This document shows, one piece after another, positions 1 through 8,728 of a stretch of DNA of 55,608 nt. Location: contig CAZXFH010000020.1 of assembly GCA_964640055.1 (NCBI GenBank), positions 1 through 55,608 of the forward strand. Direction: 5' to 3'. Made by a program: the position numbers and the translations under genes. This DNA is from CAZXFH01 sp964640055 (GTDB lineage Bacteria; Fidelibacterota; UBA2242; JAFGTP01). The notes under the pieces were generated by a model. That model was not told where the DNA came from. It made no database searches and worked only from the letters and a program-made list of their open reading frames with translations. Positions within the stretch are counted from its first letter, which is position 1; each line of letters opens with the position of its first letter.

Positions 1-184
1 AACACCATAATGGATTGTCATAACTATAGGCTTTGTCAAGTAAACTGAACTTTAGGTTTTTAAAGCTCAAATCCCGGTTCTCAGCTGGATCCTTATCCAG
101 GGAAATGCTCAGATTGAAAAAGAACACAAACAGAAAGAGTAACACAGCAACGACTTTGAACCACTTTGTCTTTTGTTTACTCAT
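1..184 (-). CDS. Small exported peptide, NVEALA-like leader (partial, C-terminus outside window)
   Basis: The ATG is at 184-182 and the frame stays open to the window edge, giving 61 residues. The start is MSKQKTKW, followed by a long hydrophobic stretch (about residues 9-29) and then a polar segment containing DLSFKNLK. That order (short basic start, hydrophobic helix, Asn/Ser-rich turn, D-L-S-x-x-N-hydrophobic) resembles the leader of NVEALA-type secreted peptides known from Bacteroidetes, but the canonical NVEALA string is not present, so the assignment is tentative. The start overlaps the stop of the upstream O-antigen ligase by 8 bases, so the two are probably co-transcribed and translationally coupled. 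One Cys is visible at the truncated end. The mature part cannot be judged from this window. Confidence 0.6.
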   Translation of the reverse strand, partial: MSKQKTKWFKVVAVLLFLFVFFFNLSISLDKDPAENRDLSFKNLKFSLLDKAYSYDNPLWC

Positions 185-2045
185 CACGGACTCCTTTCAT
201 TTGAATTAACATTTTTTTCATTTCTGTTTTGATACGATAGACTGCGGAAGATTTAACTTTGACCTCCTTTCTGATGATCTCTTCCGCAAGCAGGCGGGCT
301 TTGTGATCATAGCCATGTTCATGGTATAGCTTGGCAATCAGGTATGGGGGATAAATTTGATGGGGCGTAATATTTCCGGCGAGCCGGTAATTTTGCAGGG
401 CTTTCGGAAAATCGTCCTGCTGTCGATAACAATTTCCCAGATTAATAAATACATTAGGGTCGCTGCTGTATTGTGTGCCTTCTAATAATACCTCACGCGC
501 TTTATCATGGTTCCCATATAAATAGAGTGTGCCTCCATAATTAAGGAGATAATTGCCATTTTTGTGTAGGCTGGGGTAGAGTTCGGCATAGATACCTATG
601 GCCAATTTATAAATCCCTGCCTGGGTCAGTTCTTGGGCAATTTTCCACTTCTGATGGGCTTTATAGACTCTGAATTGCGTATAGCTCAGCAAAATCAGAC
701 TGGCGATCAACAGCCCTGCAAAAGGCTTGTATACAATTGGGTATACCTGGAGTGAAGAGCGCGGTTGCCTGGCGGCTGAAAGCAGGGCCAGGAAAAAGAA
801 AAAGAGCAGGAAAGTCGGTAAAACATGCAGGGGAAAAGAAAAGAGGGCGACCGTCAGAATCACTGTAAGGCCGCCCAGGGCCGGAATCACCAGAATCCGA
901 TCTTTTCTATCGATGTCCTGACCTCGAAAATATATCATATAGATCAGGCTGATAAATATAACGAGTCCGGGAAGACCGATTTCAGTCCAGAGCTGCAGAT
1001 ATTCATTATGGGCGGTAACATTGTTACCCGCAATCCAGCGTTCATGGGGAGTGCCTTGATGTTGAGCAAAATATTGAGCCTGGTAGAGATTATAAAACCG
1101 CTGATAGGTATCATATCCAAAACCAAACAGCGGTTTATCTTGGATCATTTTTGCGGTGATGCGCCACTGGAACAAACGTCCATAAGCCGAATCAGGCTTG
1201 AGCTGATATAAAATGAACAACATACCCAAGCTACAGATTATCACAACACCAATACAGGCTGCTTTCTGCCAGGCATTACGGAGCGTGTTTTTAATGCGCT
1301 GCAGATAGTTATAGCGCGCATTCAAAACCCATAATCCTCCGGCCAGAGCCCCGAGCCAGGCGGCCCGCATGGTGGTAGCCGGCAGCACTAACAGACAGGC
1401 AAGAGCAGTGAGGGCACCCGGATATTTCAGTTTCCAGCCCAATTGCTGATCAGGATCACATAATAAATAGATACCCAGACCGAAAGGGATAAAAGGAGCG
1501 ACAAACCCGGCATAGGGGGAGGGATTGTGAAAAGTACCGGTTACTTTAAATAGCCCGCCGGAATTGCCGGGCATCAATTGATATAACTGCAGCAGACCAT
1601 AAACTGCATGTCCCAGGCCCACCAGCAGAAATACACCCAGTACCATTATTTCCGGTTTGGCTTCGGGCTCGTTTTTGAAGTTTATAAACAGGTGTTTCCA
1701 AATAATATATAGGCCTGTGAGTAGCGTAAAACCCAGAAAATTGTGGTTGTCAATGGCCATATGGGGCGTGAAGAGCAGACGAATAAAAGTGTAGAGATAA
1801 AAGAGGATGAGCAACCAATCTAGATGGTTCAGGAATATGTGCAGCGGTTTCCGCCGGATCAATAAGTAAACGCTCACAGATATGAAAACCACAACAGCAG
1901 CTGCAAAGCAATAAAAAGTTTTGCCCGTGATACTGCCCTCCGATAGGCGGTCTGAATACATAAAAATGGTAAAAAAGGATAGGGTCGTCAGAGCAGCGAA
2001 ATAGTGCTGCCGAAATTTGTGCCGGCGAGATGATAGTGTATTCAT
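177..2045 (-). CDS. O-antigen ligase / Wzy_C-type polytopic membrane protein with C-terminal TPRs
   Basis: The 622-residue protein has about a dozen hydrophobic segments, then the Wzy_C signature AHNEYLQLWTEIGLPG (preceded by GFGYDTY) in the large periplasmic loop. Known members (WaaL, PilO/PglL-like) transfer lipid-linked glycans to lipid A or protein. The last ~150 residues are soluble and look like tetratricopeptide repeats (LLNYGGTLYLYGNHDKA, FINLGNCYRQQDDFPKA), a common fusion in FCB bacteria. I chose the ATG at 2045 because AAAGGAAT lies just upstream; the frame also extends to a TTG at 2117, but that part encodes the arm of a terminator-like hairpin. It overlaps the downstream small peptide gene by 8 bases. 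Whether it ligates O-antigen or glycosylates an exported peptide is unknown; the neighbour makes the second option worth considering. Confidence 0.82.
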   Translation of the reverse strand: MNTLSSRRHKFRQHYFAALTTLSFFTIFMYSDRLSEGSITGKTFYCFAAAVVVFISVSVYLLIRRKPLHIFLNHLDWLLILFYLYTFIRLLFTPHMAIDNHNFLGFTLLTGLYIIWKHLFINFKNEPEAKPEIMVLGVFLLVGLGHAVYGLLQLYQLMPGNSGGLFKVTGTFHNPSPYAGFVAPFIPFGLGIYLLCDPDQQLGWKLKYPGALTALACLLVLPATTMRAAWLGALAGGLWVLNARYNYLQRIKNTLRNAWQKAACIGVVIICSLGMLFILYQLKPDSAYGRLFQWRITAKMIQDKPLFGFGYDTYQRFYNLYQAQYFAQHQGTPHERWIAGNNVTAHNEYLQLWTEIGLPGLVIFISLIYMIYFRGQDIDRKDRILVIPALGGLTVILTVALFSFPLHVLPTFLLFFFFLALLSAARQPRSSLQVYPIVYKPFAGLLIASLILLSYTQFRVYKAHQKWKIAQELTQAGIYKLAIGIYAELYPSLHKNGNYLLNYGGTLYLYGNHDKAREVLLEGTQYSSDPNVFINLGNCYRQQDDFPKALQNYRLAGNITPHQIYPPYLIAKLYHEHGYDHKARLLAEEIIRKEVKVKSSAVYRIKTEMKKMLIQMKGVRDE

Positions 2046-2416
2046 GCTTGGCAATTCCTTTGAAAAAAGTTGGCTGGCAGCCCTGTACATCGTGGTGACA
2101 TCCAAGCGGACTGCCAAACCAACTTCAGTGAGCGCTTTAAAGCGATTGTGAATATTTGCATCATGCCGTTCCGTAAGATTTCGACCTAAAGCCGGTTGCC
2201 TTAGGGCAACCCAGGAAAAATGGCTGTCAAATCAGCCGCATCAGCGATACCGGTCTACCACAAGGGGTAAAGGAAAACATTTTCTTCTGAAAAAAACGTG
2301 CGGTCCTGGAATTTTAGCAATGCCGTTCTCTAGATGAAAAGCCATTTCTACACCTTAAACTAAAATTGTTTAAAGCATAAGCATGCTTGGCTCAATTGTC
2401 TGGGGATGTCACCTTT
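2046..2416 (-). promoter_or_regulatory. Long structured 5' leader of the O-antigen ligase operon
   Basis: The predicted start site (about 2416) lies some 370 bases before the ATG. Within the leader the RNA can form nested helices: GATTTGAC (about 2227-2220) with GTCGAAATC (about 2185-2177, one bulge), AGCC with GGCT inside it, and GGTTGCC/GGCAACC closing a CTAA loop. A 12-bp perfect palindrome CGCTTTAAAGCG sits at 2133-2144. A 34-codon frame with AAGG seven bases before its ATG runs from 2345 to 2241. The leader ends in a hairpin plus U-run at 2063-2123, directly before the ribosome-binding site, the usual layout of a riboswitch or attenuator. I do not recognise the aptamer. Confidence 0.45.
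2063..2123 (-). terminator. Terminator-like hairpin in the O-antigen ligase leader
   Basis: On the minus strand GTTGGTTTGGCAG (2123-2111) pairs with CTGCCAGCCAAC (2080-2069) except for one mismatch/bulge, and is followed at once by six U residues (2068-2063). The loop is large (30 bases), which lowers the confidence. Its place between the leader and the ribosome-binding site suggests conditional termination. Confidence 0.5.
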
Positions 2417-2422
2417 AAATCA

Positions 2423-2451
2423 AATATATTTTATCCTAATATTTTTGTCAA
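2423..2451 (-). promoter_or_regulatory. Sigma-70-type promoter for the O-antigen ligase leader
   Basis: Minus-strand TTGACA (2451-2446), 17-base spacer, TATATT (2428-2423). A perfect -35 and a one-mismatch -10 at optimal spacing in an otherwise gene-free stretch. Confidence 0.6.
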
Positions 2452-2876
2452 GTTATTTTATTTATTTTTTATGATCTTTTTTTCGTTTCCCGATAGAAAA
2501 ATTGTTGCCAGGGTGGGAGCTGGCTGCGCCACAGACACATTGAAATTAATAATTCTATTGGCCTTATTTAGAATCCATTGCGAACAGATGTCAGGGTAAC
2601 GATTCACTACCAACGTCCAGTTTGTGGGGGTAAGTAAAATACTCTGAAAGGCCAAACCATTCTAACGGTTTCCTGTTCCGGGAACCCCTTAAAAGGGCTG
2701 GGGGTATTCGATTGGCCTTTTACTACACCTGTTAAAACTGGTGGTTATATAAGCGTTGTTGGACAGATTGATAAATATCATTCCCATACCGCTTATTTGT
2801 GACTGCCTTAATATTAAAAATCCCCCTCTCTTCTTAGGAGAGGAAACTAGGGGGTAAGTTCCCAATCCTACCAGGC
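2452..2876. other. Gene-free stretch between the leader promoter and the FG-GAP gene terminator
   Basis: No frame here looks coding: the short frames lack ribosome-binding sites and family motifs. It is AT-rich up to about 2500 and more mixed after that. The only structured elements I see are the palindromic repeat at 2821-2856 and the terminator just beyond the right end. Confidence 0.5.
2821..2856. repeat. Palindromic REP-like intergenic element
   Basis: The core CCCCCTCTC ... GAGAGG ... GGGGG forms nested stems around TTCTTA. Its wording resembles the interspersed palindromes rich in CCCCCT / AGGGGG seen in many copies in FCB and cyanobacterial genomes. Only one copy is seen in this window, so its repetitive nature is inferred. 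Confidence 0.4.
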
Positions 2877-2910
2877 AAAAAAAGAGGGTGAGCTGGGAAC
2901 TCACCCTCTT
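2877..2910 (-). terminator. Rho-independent terminator of the TonB-receptor/PorV operon
   Basis: Minus-strand stem GAGGGTGAG / CTCACCCTC with a 7-base loop and two extra A-U pairs at its foot, followed by seven U residues, about 30 bases after the stop codon of the FG-GAP gene. Confidence 0.9.
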
Positions 2911-2938
2911 GCGAATTAGCAATATATTGGTTCTGTAT

Positions 2939-5617
2939 TTACTTGATGAAGGTCATCTTACGGGTCTTAACAGTATGGTCGGTGCGCAGCTGATAGAGAT
3001 AAACGCCGGTAGCGACGCGCTGACCATGTTTGTTGATTCCGTTCCACTGGATATTATATTGACCACTATTCAGGTTCTGATCCACTAAGGAAACAACTTC
3101 GTGGCCCAGCATATCGTAAATCGTCAGTTTTACATGTTCGTTTCTGGGGATTTCGAAATTGATCGTGGTGGTCGGGTTAAAGGGGTTGGGATAGTTCTGG
3201 CTGAGACGGTACTGTTGCGGCTGCTTAACGGTTTCATCTTTAACATCGGTGACCATATCCTGAAAACGCAGCACCTGACCGTTGTAGGTAAACACATAGC
3301 CAAATTCATCGTTCAGGAAGACACCACTGGTGAAATAATCGTCATCAGTCTCTGCGGGAGTCTCGACCATTCCCCAGGTGGCGCCCAGGTCATTAGTATA
3401 GAATACACCGTTATCATCCATGGCCATCACCATACCGGTACCCGGGATCGCTACGACCCCATTGGCCCAGCCGCCGTTCGGGTGTAATGACACGGTTGCC
3501 CAGGTCTCGCCGCCATCCGTGGATTTGAGGATAGCACCGTAACGGTCGGTGATCATGCCGTTATTATCATCCAGAAAGGTAATCGCGCGCGGATATAAAT
3601 TCATTAAGGTATTGGGAATCTGAAAGCTATCCCAGGTTTCACCGGCATCATAGGAGCGGAAGACATAACCACTGTCATATTCAGCGGTTAGTCCGGCACA
3701 CCAGATGCTTTCGCCCACATTGGTAGCGCCCAAGCCCCAGGTATAGTAACCATAGGCGGCATTCATATAATCGATGCCTTCAATTTCTGTCCAGTTATCG
3801 CCATTATCGGTAGTGCGTACAAAGTGCATATCGCCATTGCTGGCTTCATCACCAAAGGCCACGGCCACGGTGGAGTTCAGGACCCGCAGGCCATCAAACC
3901 AACCGTCACCTAATCCTAATGAATAAGAATAGACTTCCGTAAAGGTAGCGCCGCCGTCGGAAGTTTTGAAGATCTTTCCATTGGCGGTAGATACCAAGGC
4001 GACATCCACATCATAGGCATCCATCTGGGCGCCGCGGCCCGCGATGGGAGTGGCATTATGGGTGAAAGTTTGACCGCCGTCTACCGAACGGAAGACATAG
4101 GTCTCTTTATTGGTCCCGTCCACACCCATAAACCAGATCGTGTTACCACCATCCAGGATACGGCCCGGTTTGAAAAGATAACCGGAAGGAATAGATCCAT
4201 TCAGCAGTACTTCTTCGGCGATGACCAGTTCATCCAGTTCGCCTACTCCAGCGGTATAATCCAGGACAACCACCGGTGGTGACTCGTTCTGACCCAATCC
4301 GGCACTGACACCGGTACTGCTGGTATAGAGCACTTCCATTTCCGGGTCATCATCGATATTGGCGATACTGATCACATCCCAGATACCATCAACACCAAAA
4401 CCGGAGTTGTCAAAGGTCATATAGGCTGAATCGGCATAGGTGAGTGCCCAGTTAGACGCATCAGCTACATCACTCGTGGTGCCGCCATTATATTCCAGCC
4501 GGTAAATACTGGCATTGGGATCTGCATAGCGGGAACCAAAGAGAAAATCCATATTGCCGTCCTGATCGATGTCGCCGTGGGCGCCGCCGATACCCATAAG
4601 GCTGGTCGGCATAACAACCAAAGGTGTATGCACCAGCCCGCCGGAGCCGTCTTCCTGCAGCAGCACGATGCGGGTTGTATCTTCACCATAAGGGCCATAA
4701 CTGCCCCAAGAATATTCAATACCGACAATTTCTTCGGTACCATCGGCGTCCAGGTCGACAGTCTGCCAGGAGTTGAAACTGGCGCCGCCACGCAGGGGCG
4801 GTAAACTGTCATAGGTCCACTGGGAGCCATCCCAGGATAGCTTAGCTATTTGAAGTTCACAGGGAAAATAACAATTGTTGCCCACGACCGCGACATCCCA
4901 TTTGTTTTCGATGCCGCTTAGTTCGAAATCCTGTCCGCTGACTTCCAGAGTCCAGGTTTCGGAGCCATCACCGTTATCGGGGATGTCGTCTACTGAGGCG
5001 ACACCAAAATACAGGTATCCTTTGCGGTCGTTGAACACAACCTCATCGGTTCCGTCATCATCAACATCAGCAATAACAAATTTCGTGGGCCGCAAATTCG
5101 CATTATCCACATCCACAATGGTCCACACGGAATTGGGGTCAAAACCACCGGCGCCGTCATCCACGCCCAGGGTATCGCTGCCGTCACCGGCTTCCTCATA
5201 GACCACGATACGGTAGGGATTGGATTCGTCCGCAAAAGAATTCACCGGTCCCCAGATAATTTCCTGTTTACCATCGCCATCCAGATCGCCCAGGGTCAGA
5301 CCCGGCCAGGTATTCTGGTAGGCCACGGGTGCGACCGCGCTCCAGACCGAATCCCAGGTCGTGCCGTTATATTCCAGTTTATAAATTCGTGGAATTACTT
5401 CCGTAGCACCATCATAGGTGTTGTCATTCACCAGGTACATTTCCTGCTTGCCATCGCCATCCAAATCCACACCGGCGATCATATTCCCGATCCCGCCGTC
5501 GTTCAGATCGGCTTCGGGAATCGGAACTTCGTCAATGCGTTCAAATCCGTCCACTGCCCATAATTGCGCGACAGCGAACATCACAACTAATGAAATTACG
5601 GTAGCTCTTTTTACCAT
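2939..5617 (-). CDS. Secreted FG-GAP/VCBS and BNR-repeat protein with type IX-like sorting domain
   Basis: The start is the third codon of the open frame (MVKRATVISL): GGAGG is seven bases upstream of it and only one base from the earlier ATG. A signal peptide is followed by several FG-GAP/VCBS repeats with Asp-rich calcium loops (DLDGDGKQEMYL, DLDGDGKQEIIWG, DVDDDGTDEVVF, DLDADGTEEIVG, DIDQDGNMDFLFG) to about residue 460. Then come BNR/Ycf48-like units (VDGGQTFTH, SDGGATFTE, YDAGETWDSF, TDGGETWATV) to about 790. The last ~90 residues are a FlgD-like sorting domain (QNYPNPFNPTT, VATGVYLYQL, KMTFIK). The last gene of the unit; the PorV-like barrel next door fits type IX export. Role: a surface or released propeller protein, partner unknown. 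Confidence 0.85.
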   Translation of the reverse strand: MVKRATVISLVVMFAVAQLWAVDGFERIDEVPIPEADLNDGGIGNMIAGVDLDGDGKQEMYLVNDNTYDGATEVIPRIYKLEYNGTTWDSVWSAVAPVAYQNTWPGLTLGDLDGDGKQEIIWGPVNSFADESNPYRIVVYEEAGDGSDTLGVDDGAGGFDPNSVWTIVDVDNANLRPTKFVIADVDDDGTDEVVFNDRKGYLYFGVASVDDIPDNGDGSETWTLEVSGQDFELSGIENKWDVAVVGNNCYFPCELQIAKLSWDGSQWTYDSLPPLRGGASFNSWQTVDLDADGTEEIVGIEYSWGSYGPYGEDTTRIVLLQEDGSGGLVHTPLVVMPTSLMGIGGAHGDIDQDGNMDFLFGSRYADPNASIYRLEYNGGTTSDVADASNWALTYADSAYMTFDNSGFGVDGIWDVISIANIDDDPEMEVLYTSSTGVSAGLGQNESPPVVVLDYTAGVGELDELVIAEEVLLNGSIPSGYLFKPGRILDGGNTIWFMGVDGTNKETYVFRSVDGGQTFTHNATPIAGRGAQMDAYDVDVALVSTANGKIFKTSDGGATFTEVYSYSLGLGDGWFDGLRVLNSTVAVAFGDEASNGDMHFVRTTDNGDNWTEIEGIDYMNAAYGYYTWGLGATNVGESIWCAGLTAEYDSGYVFRSYDAGETWDSFQIPNTLMNLYPRAITFLDDNNGMITDRYGAILKSTDGGETWATVSLHPNGGWANGVVAIPGTGMVMAMDDNGVFYTNDLGATWGMVETPAETDDDYFTSGVFLNDEFGYVFTYNGQVLRFQDMVTDVKDETVKQPQQYRLSQNYPNPFNPTTTINFEIPRNEHVKLTIYDMLGHEVVSLVDQNLNSGQYNIQWNGINKHGQRVATGVYLYQLRTDHTVKTRKMTFIK

Positions 5618-5663
5618 AATCATGCCTCCTTCTCTTAATTAGACTTTTGCTTCACTTTTTAAA

Positions 5664-6665
5664 TTAGAACGATAAACTGACTGCGAATCTATTCACATTA
5701 TTAAGGATCCCCATATCGGCGAAAGAATAATTGACTTTCAGGCCGAACCGGGATCCGATATTCAAATGGGTACCGCCGCCGAAGGATAGTCCCCCTTCCA
5801 GGGCCGATAATTTGTAACCCGCGCGGATAAAGACCATTTCATTGAAACCATATTCCAGTCCCATATTGTACTGTTCCACATTGTTATTGGGATGGATCAT
5901 ATCCGAGGCCACCGTGACAGTATGATAGGGGGTGCTGAGCACATCCATAGCCACACCAAACCGGAAATTGATAGGCAGGGAATATTGCTCAAAGGTTTTA
6001 GGCTCGGGCTCCGGTTGCGCTGCATAGGATTTATCATCACTATAGTCAATGTATTCACCGTCAAATTGGATTTCCGGCGCAAAATGAAGCAGGGACATAC
6101 CCAGCTTCAACCCGTGGAAACCAGTGCGGTACAGGGTCCCTAAATCCAGCGCCCAGGTGGTATAGCCATAATCATAGTACTCCTCATGCACCAGCTTGGT
6201 GGTAATCCCCACCGATACCTTATCGGTCAGATAGCGGGAATAGGTCAGGCCCAGGGCATAATTGCTGATACTGAAATAGTCGCCCGTGCCTTCGGGTTGG
6301 TCAATCGTCGTAATTTCCATATCATCGGTCATCAGATAGACCGTACTGATACCAATGGTTCCCAGGCCGCCAAAATTACGGGCAAAAGAGAGCCCGCCGA
6401 TGGAGATCTCAGCCGGCCATTGATTGTAAGCCGTGAACAGATTATTGGTTTTCACATCGGCCAAGCCGGCCGGGTTCCAGAACACGGCACTGGCATCATT
6501 GGCCATGACCGTATAAGCCTCACCCATACCGGTCGCCCGGGCCCCGATACCGATCTCCAGAAACTGTGCGACTGAAGTAGCAATTGGTGAAAAGGGTTCG
6601 CCCTGCGCGGCCGGTGCGGCGAATACGATGACCATTAAAACAGTAATAAAAATTCGTTTACACAT
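5664..6665 (-). CDS. PorV/PorQ-family outer-membrane beta-barrel protein
   Basis: A 333-residue protein with an N-terminal signal peptide (MCKRIFITVLMV, cleaved near AAQGEP). The family start follows directly: FLEIGIGARATGMGEAY then DASAVFWNPAGLADV, the signature of PorV/UPF0164 barrels. The rest alternates short amphipathic strands and ends in a terminal Phe typical of BAM substrates (FAVSLSF). In Bacteroidetes PorV delivers type IX cargo to the sortase PorU. Here it lies between two genes for secreted proteins with FlgD-like C-termini, which fits a cargo-linked role, although PorU and the core translocon are not in the window. Confidence 0.85.
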   Translation of the reverse strand: MCKRIFITVLMVIVFAAPAAQGEPFSPIATSVAQFLEIGIGARATGMGEAYTVMANDASAVFWNPAGLADVKTNNLFTAYNQWPAEISIGGLSFARNFGGLGTIGISTVYLMTDDMEITTIDQPEGTGDYFSISNYALGLTYSRYLTDKVSVGITTKLVHEEYYDYGYTTWALDLGTLYRTGFHGLKLGMSLLHFAPEIQFDGEYIDYSDDKSYAAQPEPEPKTFEQYSLPINFRFGVAMDVLSTPYHTVTVASDMIHPNNNVEQYNMGLEYGFNEMVFIRAGYKLSALEGGLSFGGGTHLNIGSRFGLKVNYSFADMGILNNVNRFAVSLSF

Positions 6666-6683
6666 ACTTATCTTTCCCCTCTT

Positions 6684-8696
6684 TTATCTTACGATGATGA
6701 ACTTACCCGTTTTGGTCCCCAGCGATGGTGAGTCAACCACATACATGTAGATCCCGGGTGCGGCTTCCTGATTGTTGCGGGTCATCAGATCCCATTCCGC
6801 CACACTGGCGTTGGAGATATCAAAATCTTCTCCGGCAATCACCGACTGATTGGCGTGCACTTTGGCCACATAATCACCATCCAGGGTAAAAATCTTAATC
6901 ACGGCATCGCCCGGCAAATTGGTAAACTGCAAGCGGTGTTCCCAGGGGGTATTGCTGCTGGGCGTGCGGTTATTCCAGCTGGCGCTGCCAATATAAGGGT
7001 TGGGCACCACTTTAACCCGATCCAGGGTCTCGGTCGCTTCTACATTAGCAGGTGAAATGACATGAAAGCTCTTTTGGTCGGTAATATTACTCTTGATCAC
7101 ACCAAAGGGGATCGGATATTGGATGTTCTTGGTATAGGTTTGGACAGAGTAATAATATATTAACCCGTTAGTTATATCATTATCGATAATTTTATATTTG
7201 TCTGCCTCATCCGAGGCCGGGGGCGGCCAGCTGGTGCTACCGGCGGAATCAGTGTATGTGGCCAGAGTTTCCCAGTCAATGGTCCCGGTCGCGGTTTTCA
7301 TGCCCTTGGAAACCACATAAGATTGGAATTGTGGATGGGTGATCGCGGAATTTTCCCATTCGATGGTAATCCCCTTGGTGACCTTATCTTCCACATGTTC
7401 TGCCACACTGACTACAGGTGCGCCAGGGGACAGTGCTTCCGCAGATATCTCATAATTGTTATCCACCAGGAATTTAGCCACACCCATATCTTTCATCAAA
7501 TCCGCCAGGCTGTAAGCGCCGCCGCTGTCGGGATCACAGCCCACGCCCAGTGCACAGGTAACGACCACCGAATCACCGGGTGGTAAAGAATCTAAAGGCC
7601 CGTGGGTCAGAATACCCCGGTAATCATAGGGAAAAATCTCGCCACTCACCAACAGGATATCTTCCCAGATGGGATCGCCGATCATGCGGTCCCAGGTTTC
7701 CTGGTCGCTGCCCGGATCATTGTAGATATTACACTGATGAAAGGAATGCTTGGGCAGCTGGGGCTCGGTTTTGATAATCCGAAAGCCGAGGAAGCCGGGG
7801 GTTTGCAAGGTACCATCCGGGCCCGGATTGCCAAAGTCATCGGGCTGGCCATCATCCGCATCATAATCCGGGTTATCGGCATCAAACATGATCACCATGC
7901 TGCTATCCACCGGCGCATCGGCCAGTAAGGAATCCCGGCCGGCCAGTTGGGGCACATAATCCATCCAGTCTTTCCAGGGCACGCCATTGCCCATGGTCAG
8001 GTCGTCCTGATTGGAAAACCTGTATTCCGCATCCCAGGTGGGCAGTTTGGAAACATCGCCATCCAAGCGAAAAGTAAAATAAAAATCATCGATTATCTGC
8101 TCGGTATCAGGATAACCGTCATTATCCGTATCAATACCCACATTTTTAATGGTAAATTCATAGATAATAAAATCTGCGGCATAACTGGCGCTCCAGGAGT
8201 AACTGCGTTCGGTGATCTCCACCCCCAAGGGTACATGTCCGGGTGCCAGCGGGGTTTTGACATCATAATAGCGGGTCCAGATATCATTGTCTGAAATGGC
8301 ATCCGGACCGGTATATACATGGACAGAATCAATGGGAGAATATTCATCATCTTCAACCTTAGTACAATGGAAAGTGCCATCCACAAATCCCGAGAGCCAC
8401 AGAGAGCCGCGGTACAGGTAAGAATTGCCGGAGCCGCCGGGATAATCGCAGGATGGCGAGCGGTCCTCATAGGCATCATCGCCCGACATACCATAATTGG
8501 TGATCCGGTGCCAGAGATTGCCGACTTTGTGCCATTTATAGTTATTGTCCACAATGGGTCCTTCTTGGGTCGCGCTACCCTGGCGGGTCAAGGGGACCGG
8601 CCGGTTTTCGTCGGCACCCCATAACAGAGCGCCACTCAATAAAATAATTAGAATGAGTTGCCCAAGGGTTGCTTTTCTATGCTGATTAAAATACAT
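6684..8696 (-). CDS. Secreted protein with FlgD-like C-terminal sorting domain
   Basis: 670 residues. AGGAGG lies seven bases before the ATG, followed by a signal peptide (LGQLILIILLSGALLWGAD). The body has no family I can name with certainty; it is rich in Asp, Gly, Tyr and Trp and contains segments such as DTDNDGYPDTEQ and PDYDADDGQPDDFGNPG that could bind calcium. A region around residues 440-560 looks like a fibronectin-III-type fold (GITIEWENSAI ... YYYSVQTYT). The C-terminus (VKVVPNPYIG ... APGIYMYVV ... KTGKFIIVR) is a divergent FlgD-like sorting domain. The gene sits directly downstream of the TonB receptor, like a surface partner of the receptor, but no ligand can be inferred. Confidence 0.8.
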   Translation of the reverse strand: MYFNQHRKATLGQLILIILLSGALLWGADENRPVPLTRQGSATQEGPIVDNNYKWHKVGNLWHRITNYGMSGDDAYEDRSPSCDYPGGSGNSYLYRGSLWLSGFVDGTFHCTKVEDDEYSPIDSVHVYTGPDAISDNDIWTRYYDVKTPLAPGHVPLGVEITERSYSWSASYAADFIIYEFTIKNVGIDTDNDGYPDTEQIIDDFYFTFRLDGDVSKLPTWDAEYRFSNQDDLTMGNGVPWKDWMDYVPQLAGRDSLLADAPVDSSMVIMFDADNPDYDADDGQPDDFGNPGPDGTLQTPGFLGFRIIKTEPQLPKHSFHQCNIYNDPGSDQETWDRMIGDPIWEDILLVSGEIFPYDYRGILTHGPLDSLPPGDSVVVTCALGVGCDPDSGGAYSLADLMKDMGVAKFLVDNNYEISAEALSPGAPVVSVAEHVEDKVTKGITIEWENSAITHPQFQSYVVSKGMKTATGTIDWETLATYTDSAGSTSWPPPASDEADKYKIIDNDITNGLIYYYSVQTYTKNIQYPIPFGVIKSNITDQKSFHVISPANVEATETLDRVKVVPNPYIGSASWNNRTPSSNTPWEHRLQFTNLPGDAVIKIFTLDGDYVAKVHANQSVIAGEDFDISNASVAEWDLMTRNNQEAAPGIYMYVVDSPSLGTKTGKFIIVR

Positions 8697-8728
8697 CGAG
8701 ATCCTCCTCTATAACAATATCATACTAT

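Noticed and set aside
2101..2116. Sigma-54-like box TGGCAGTCCGCTTGGA on the minus strand before the O-antigen ligase
   Set aside because: The -12 position has GG instead of GC, and the sequence is part of the terminator-like hairpin arm; a sigma-70-type promoter lies further up.
2160..2280. Possible cyclic-di-GMP (GEMM-I) riboswitch in the ligase leader
   Set aside because: GACAGCC and GGTTGCC pieces are reminiscent, but the GAAA-capped helix and the conserved GGGACGCAAAGCC segment are missing.
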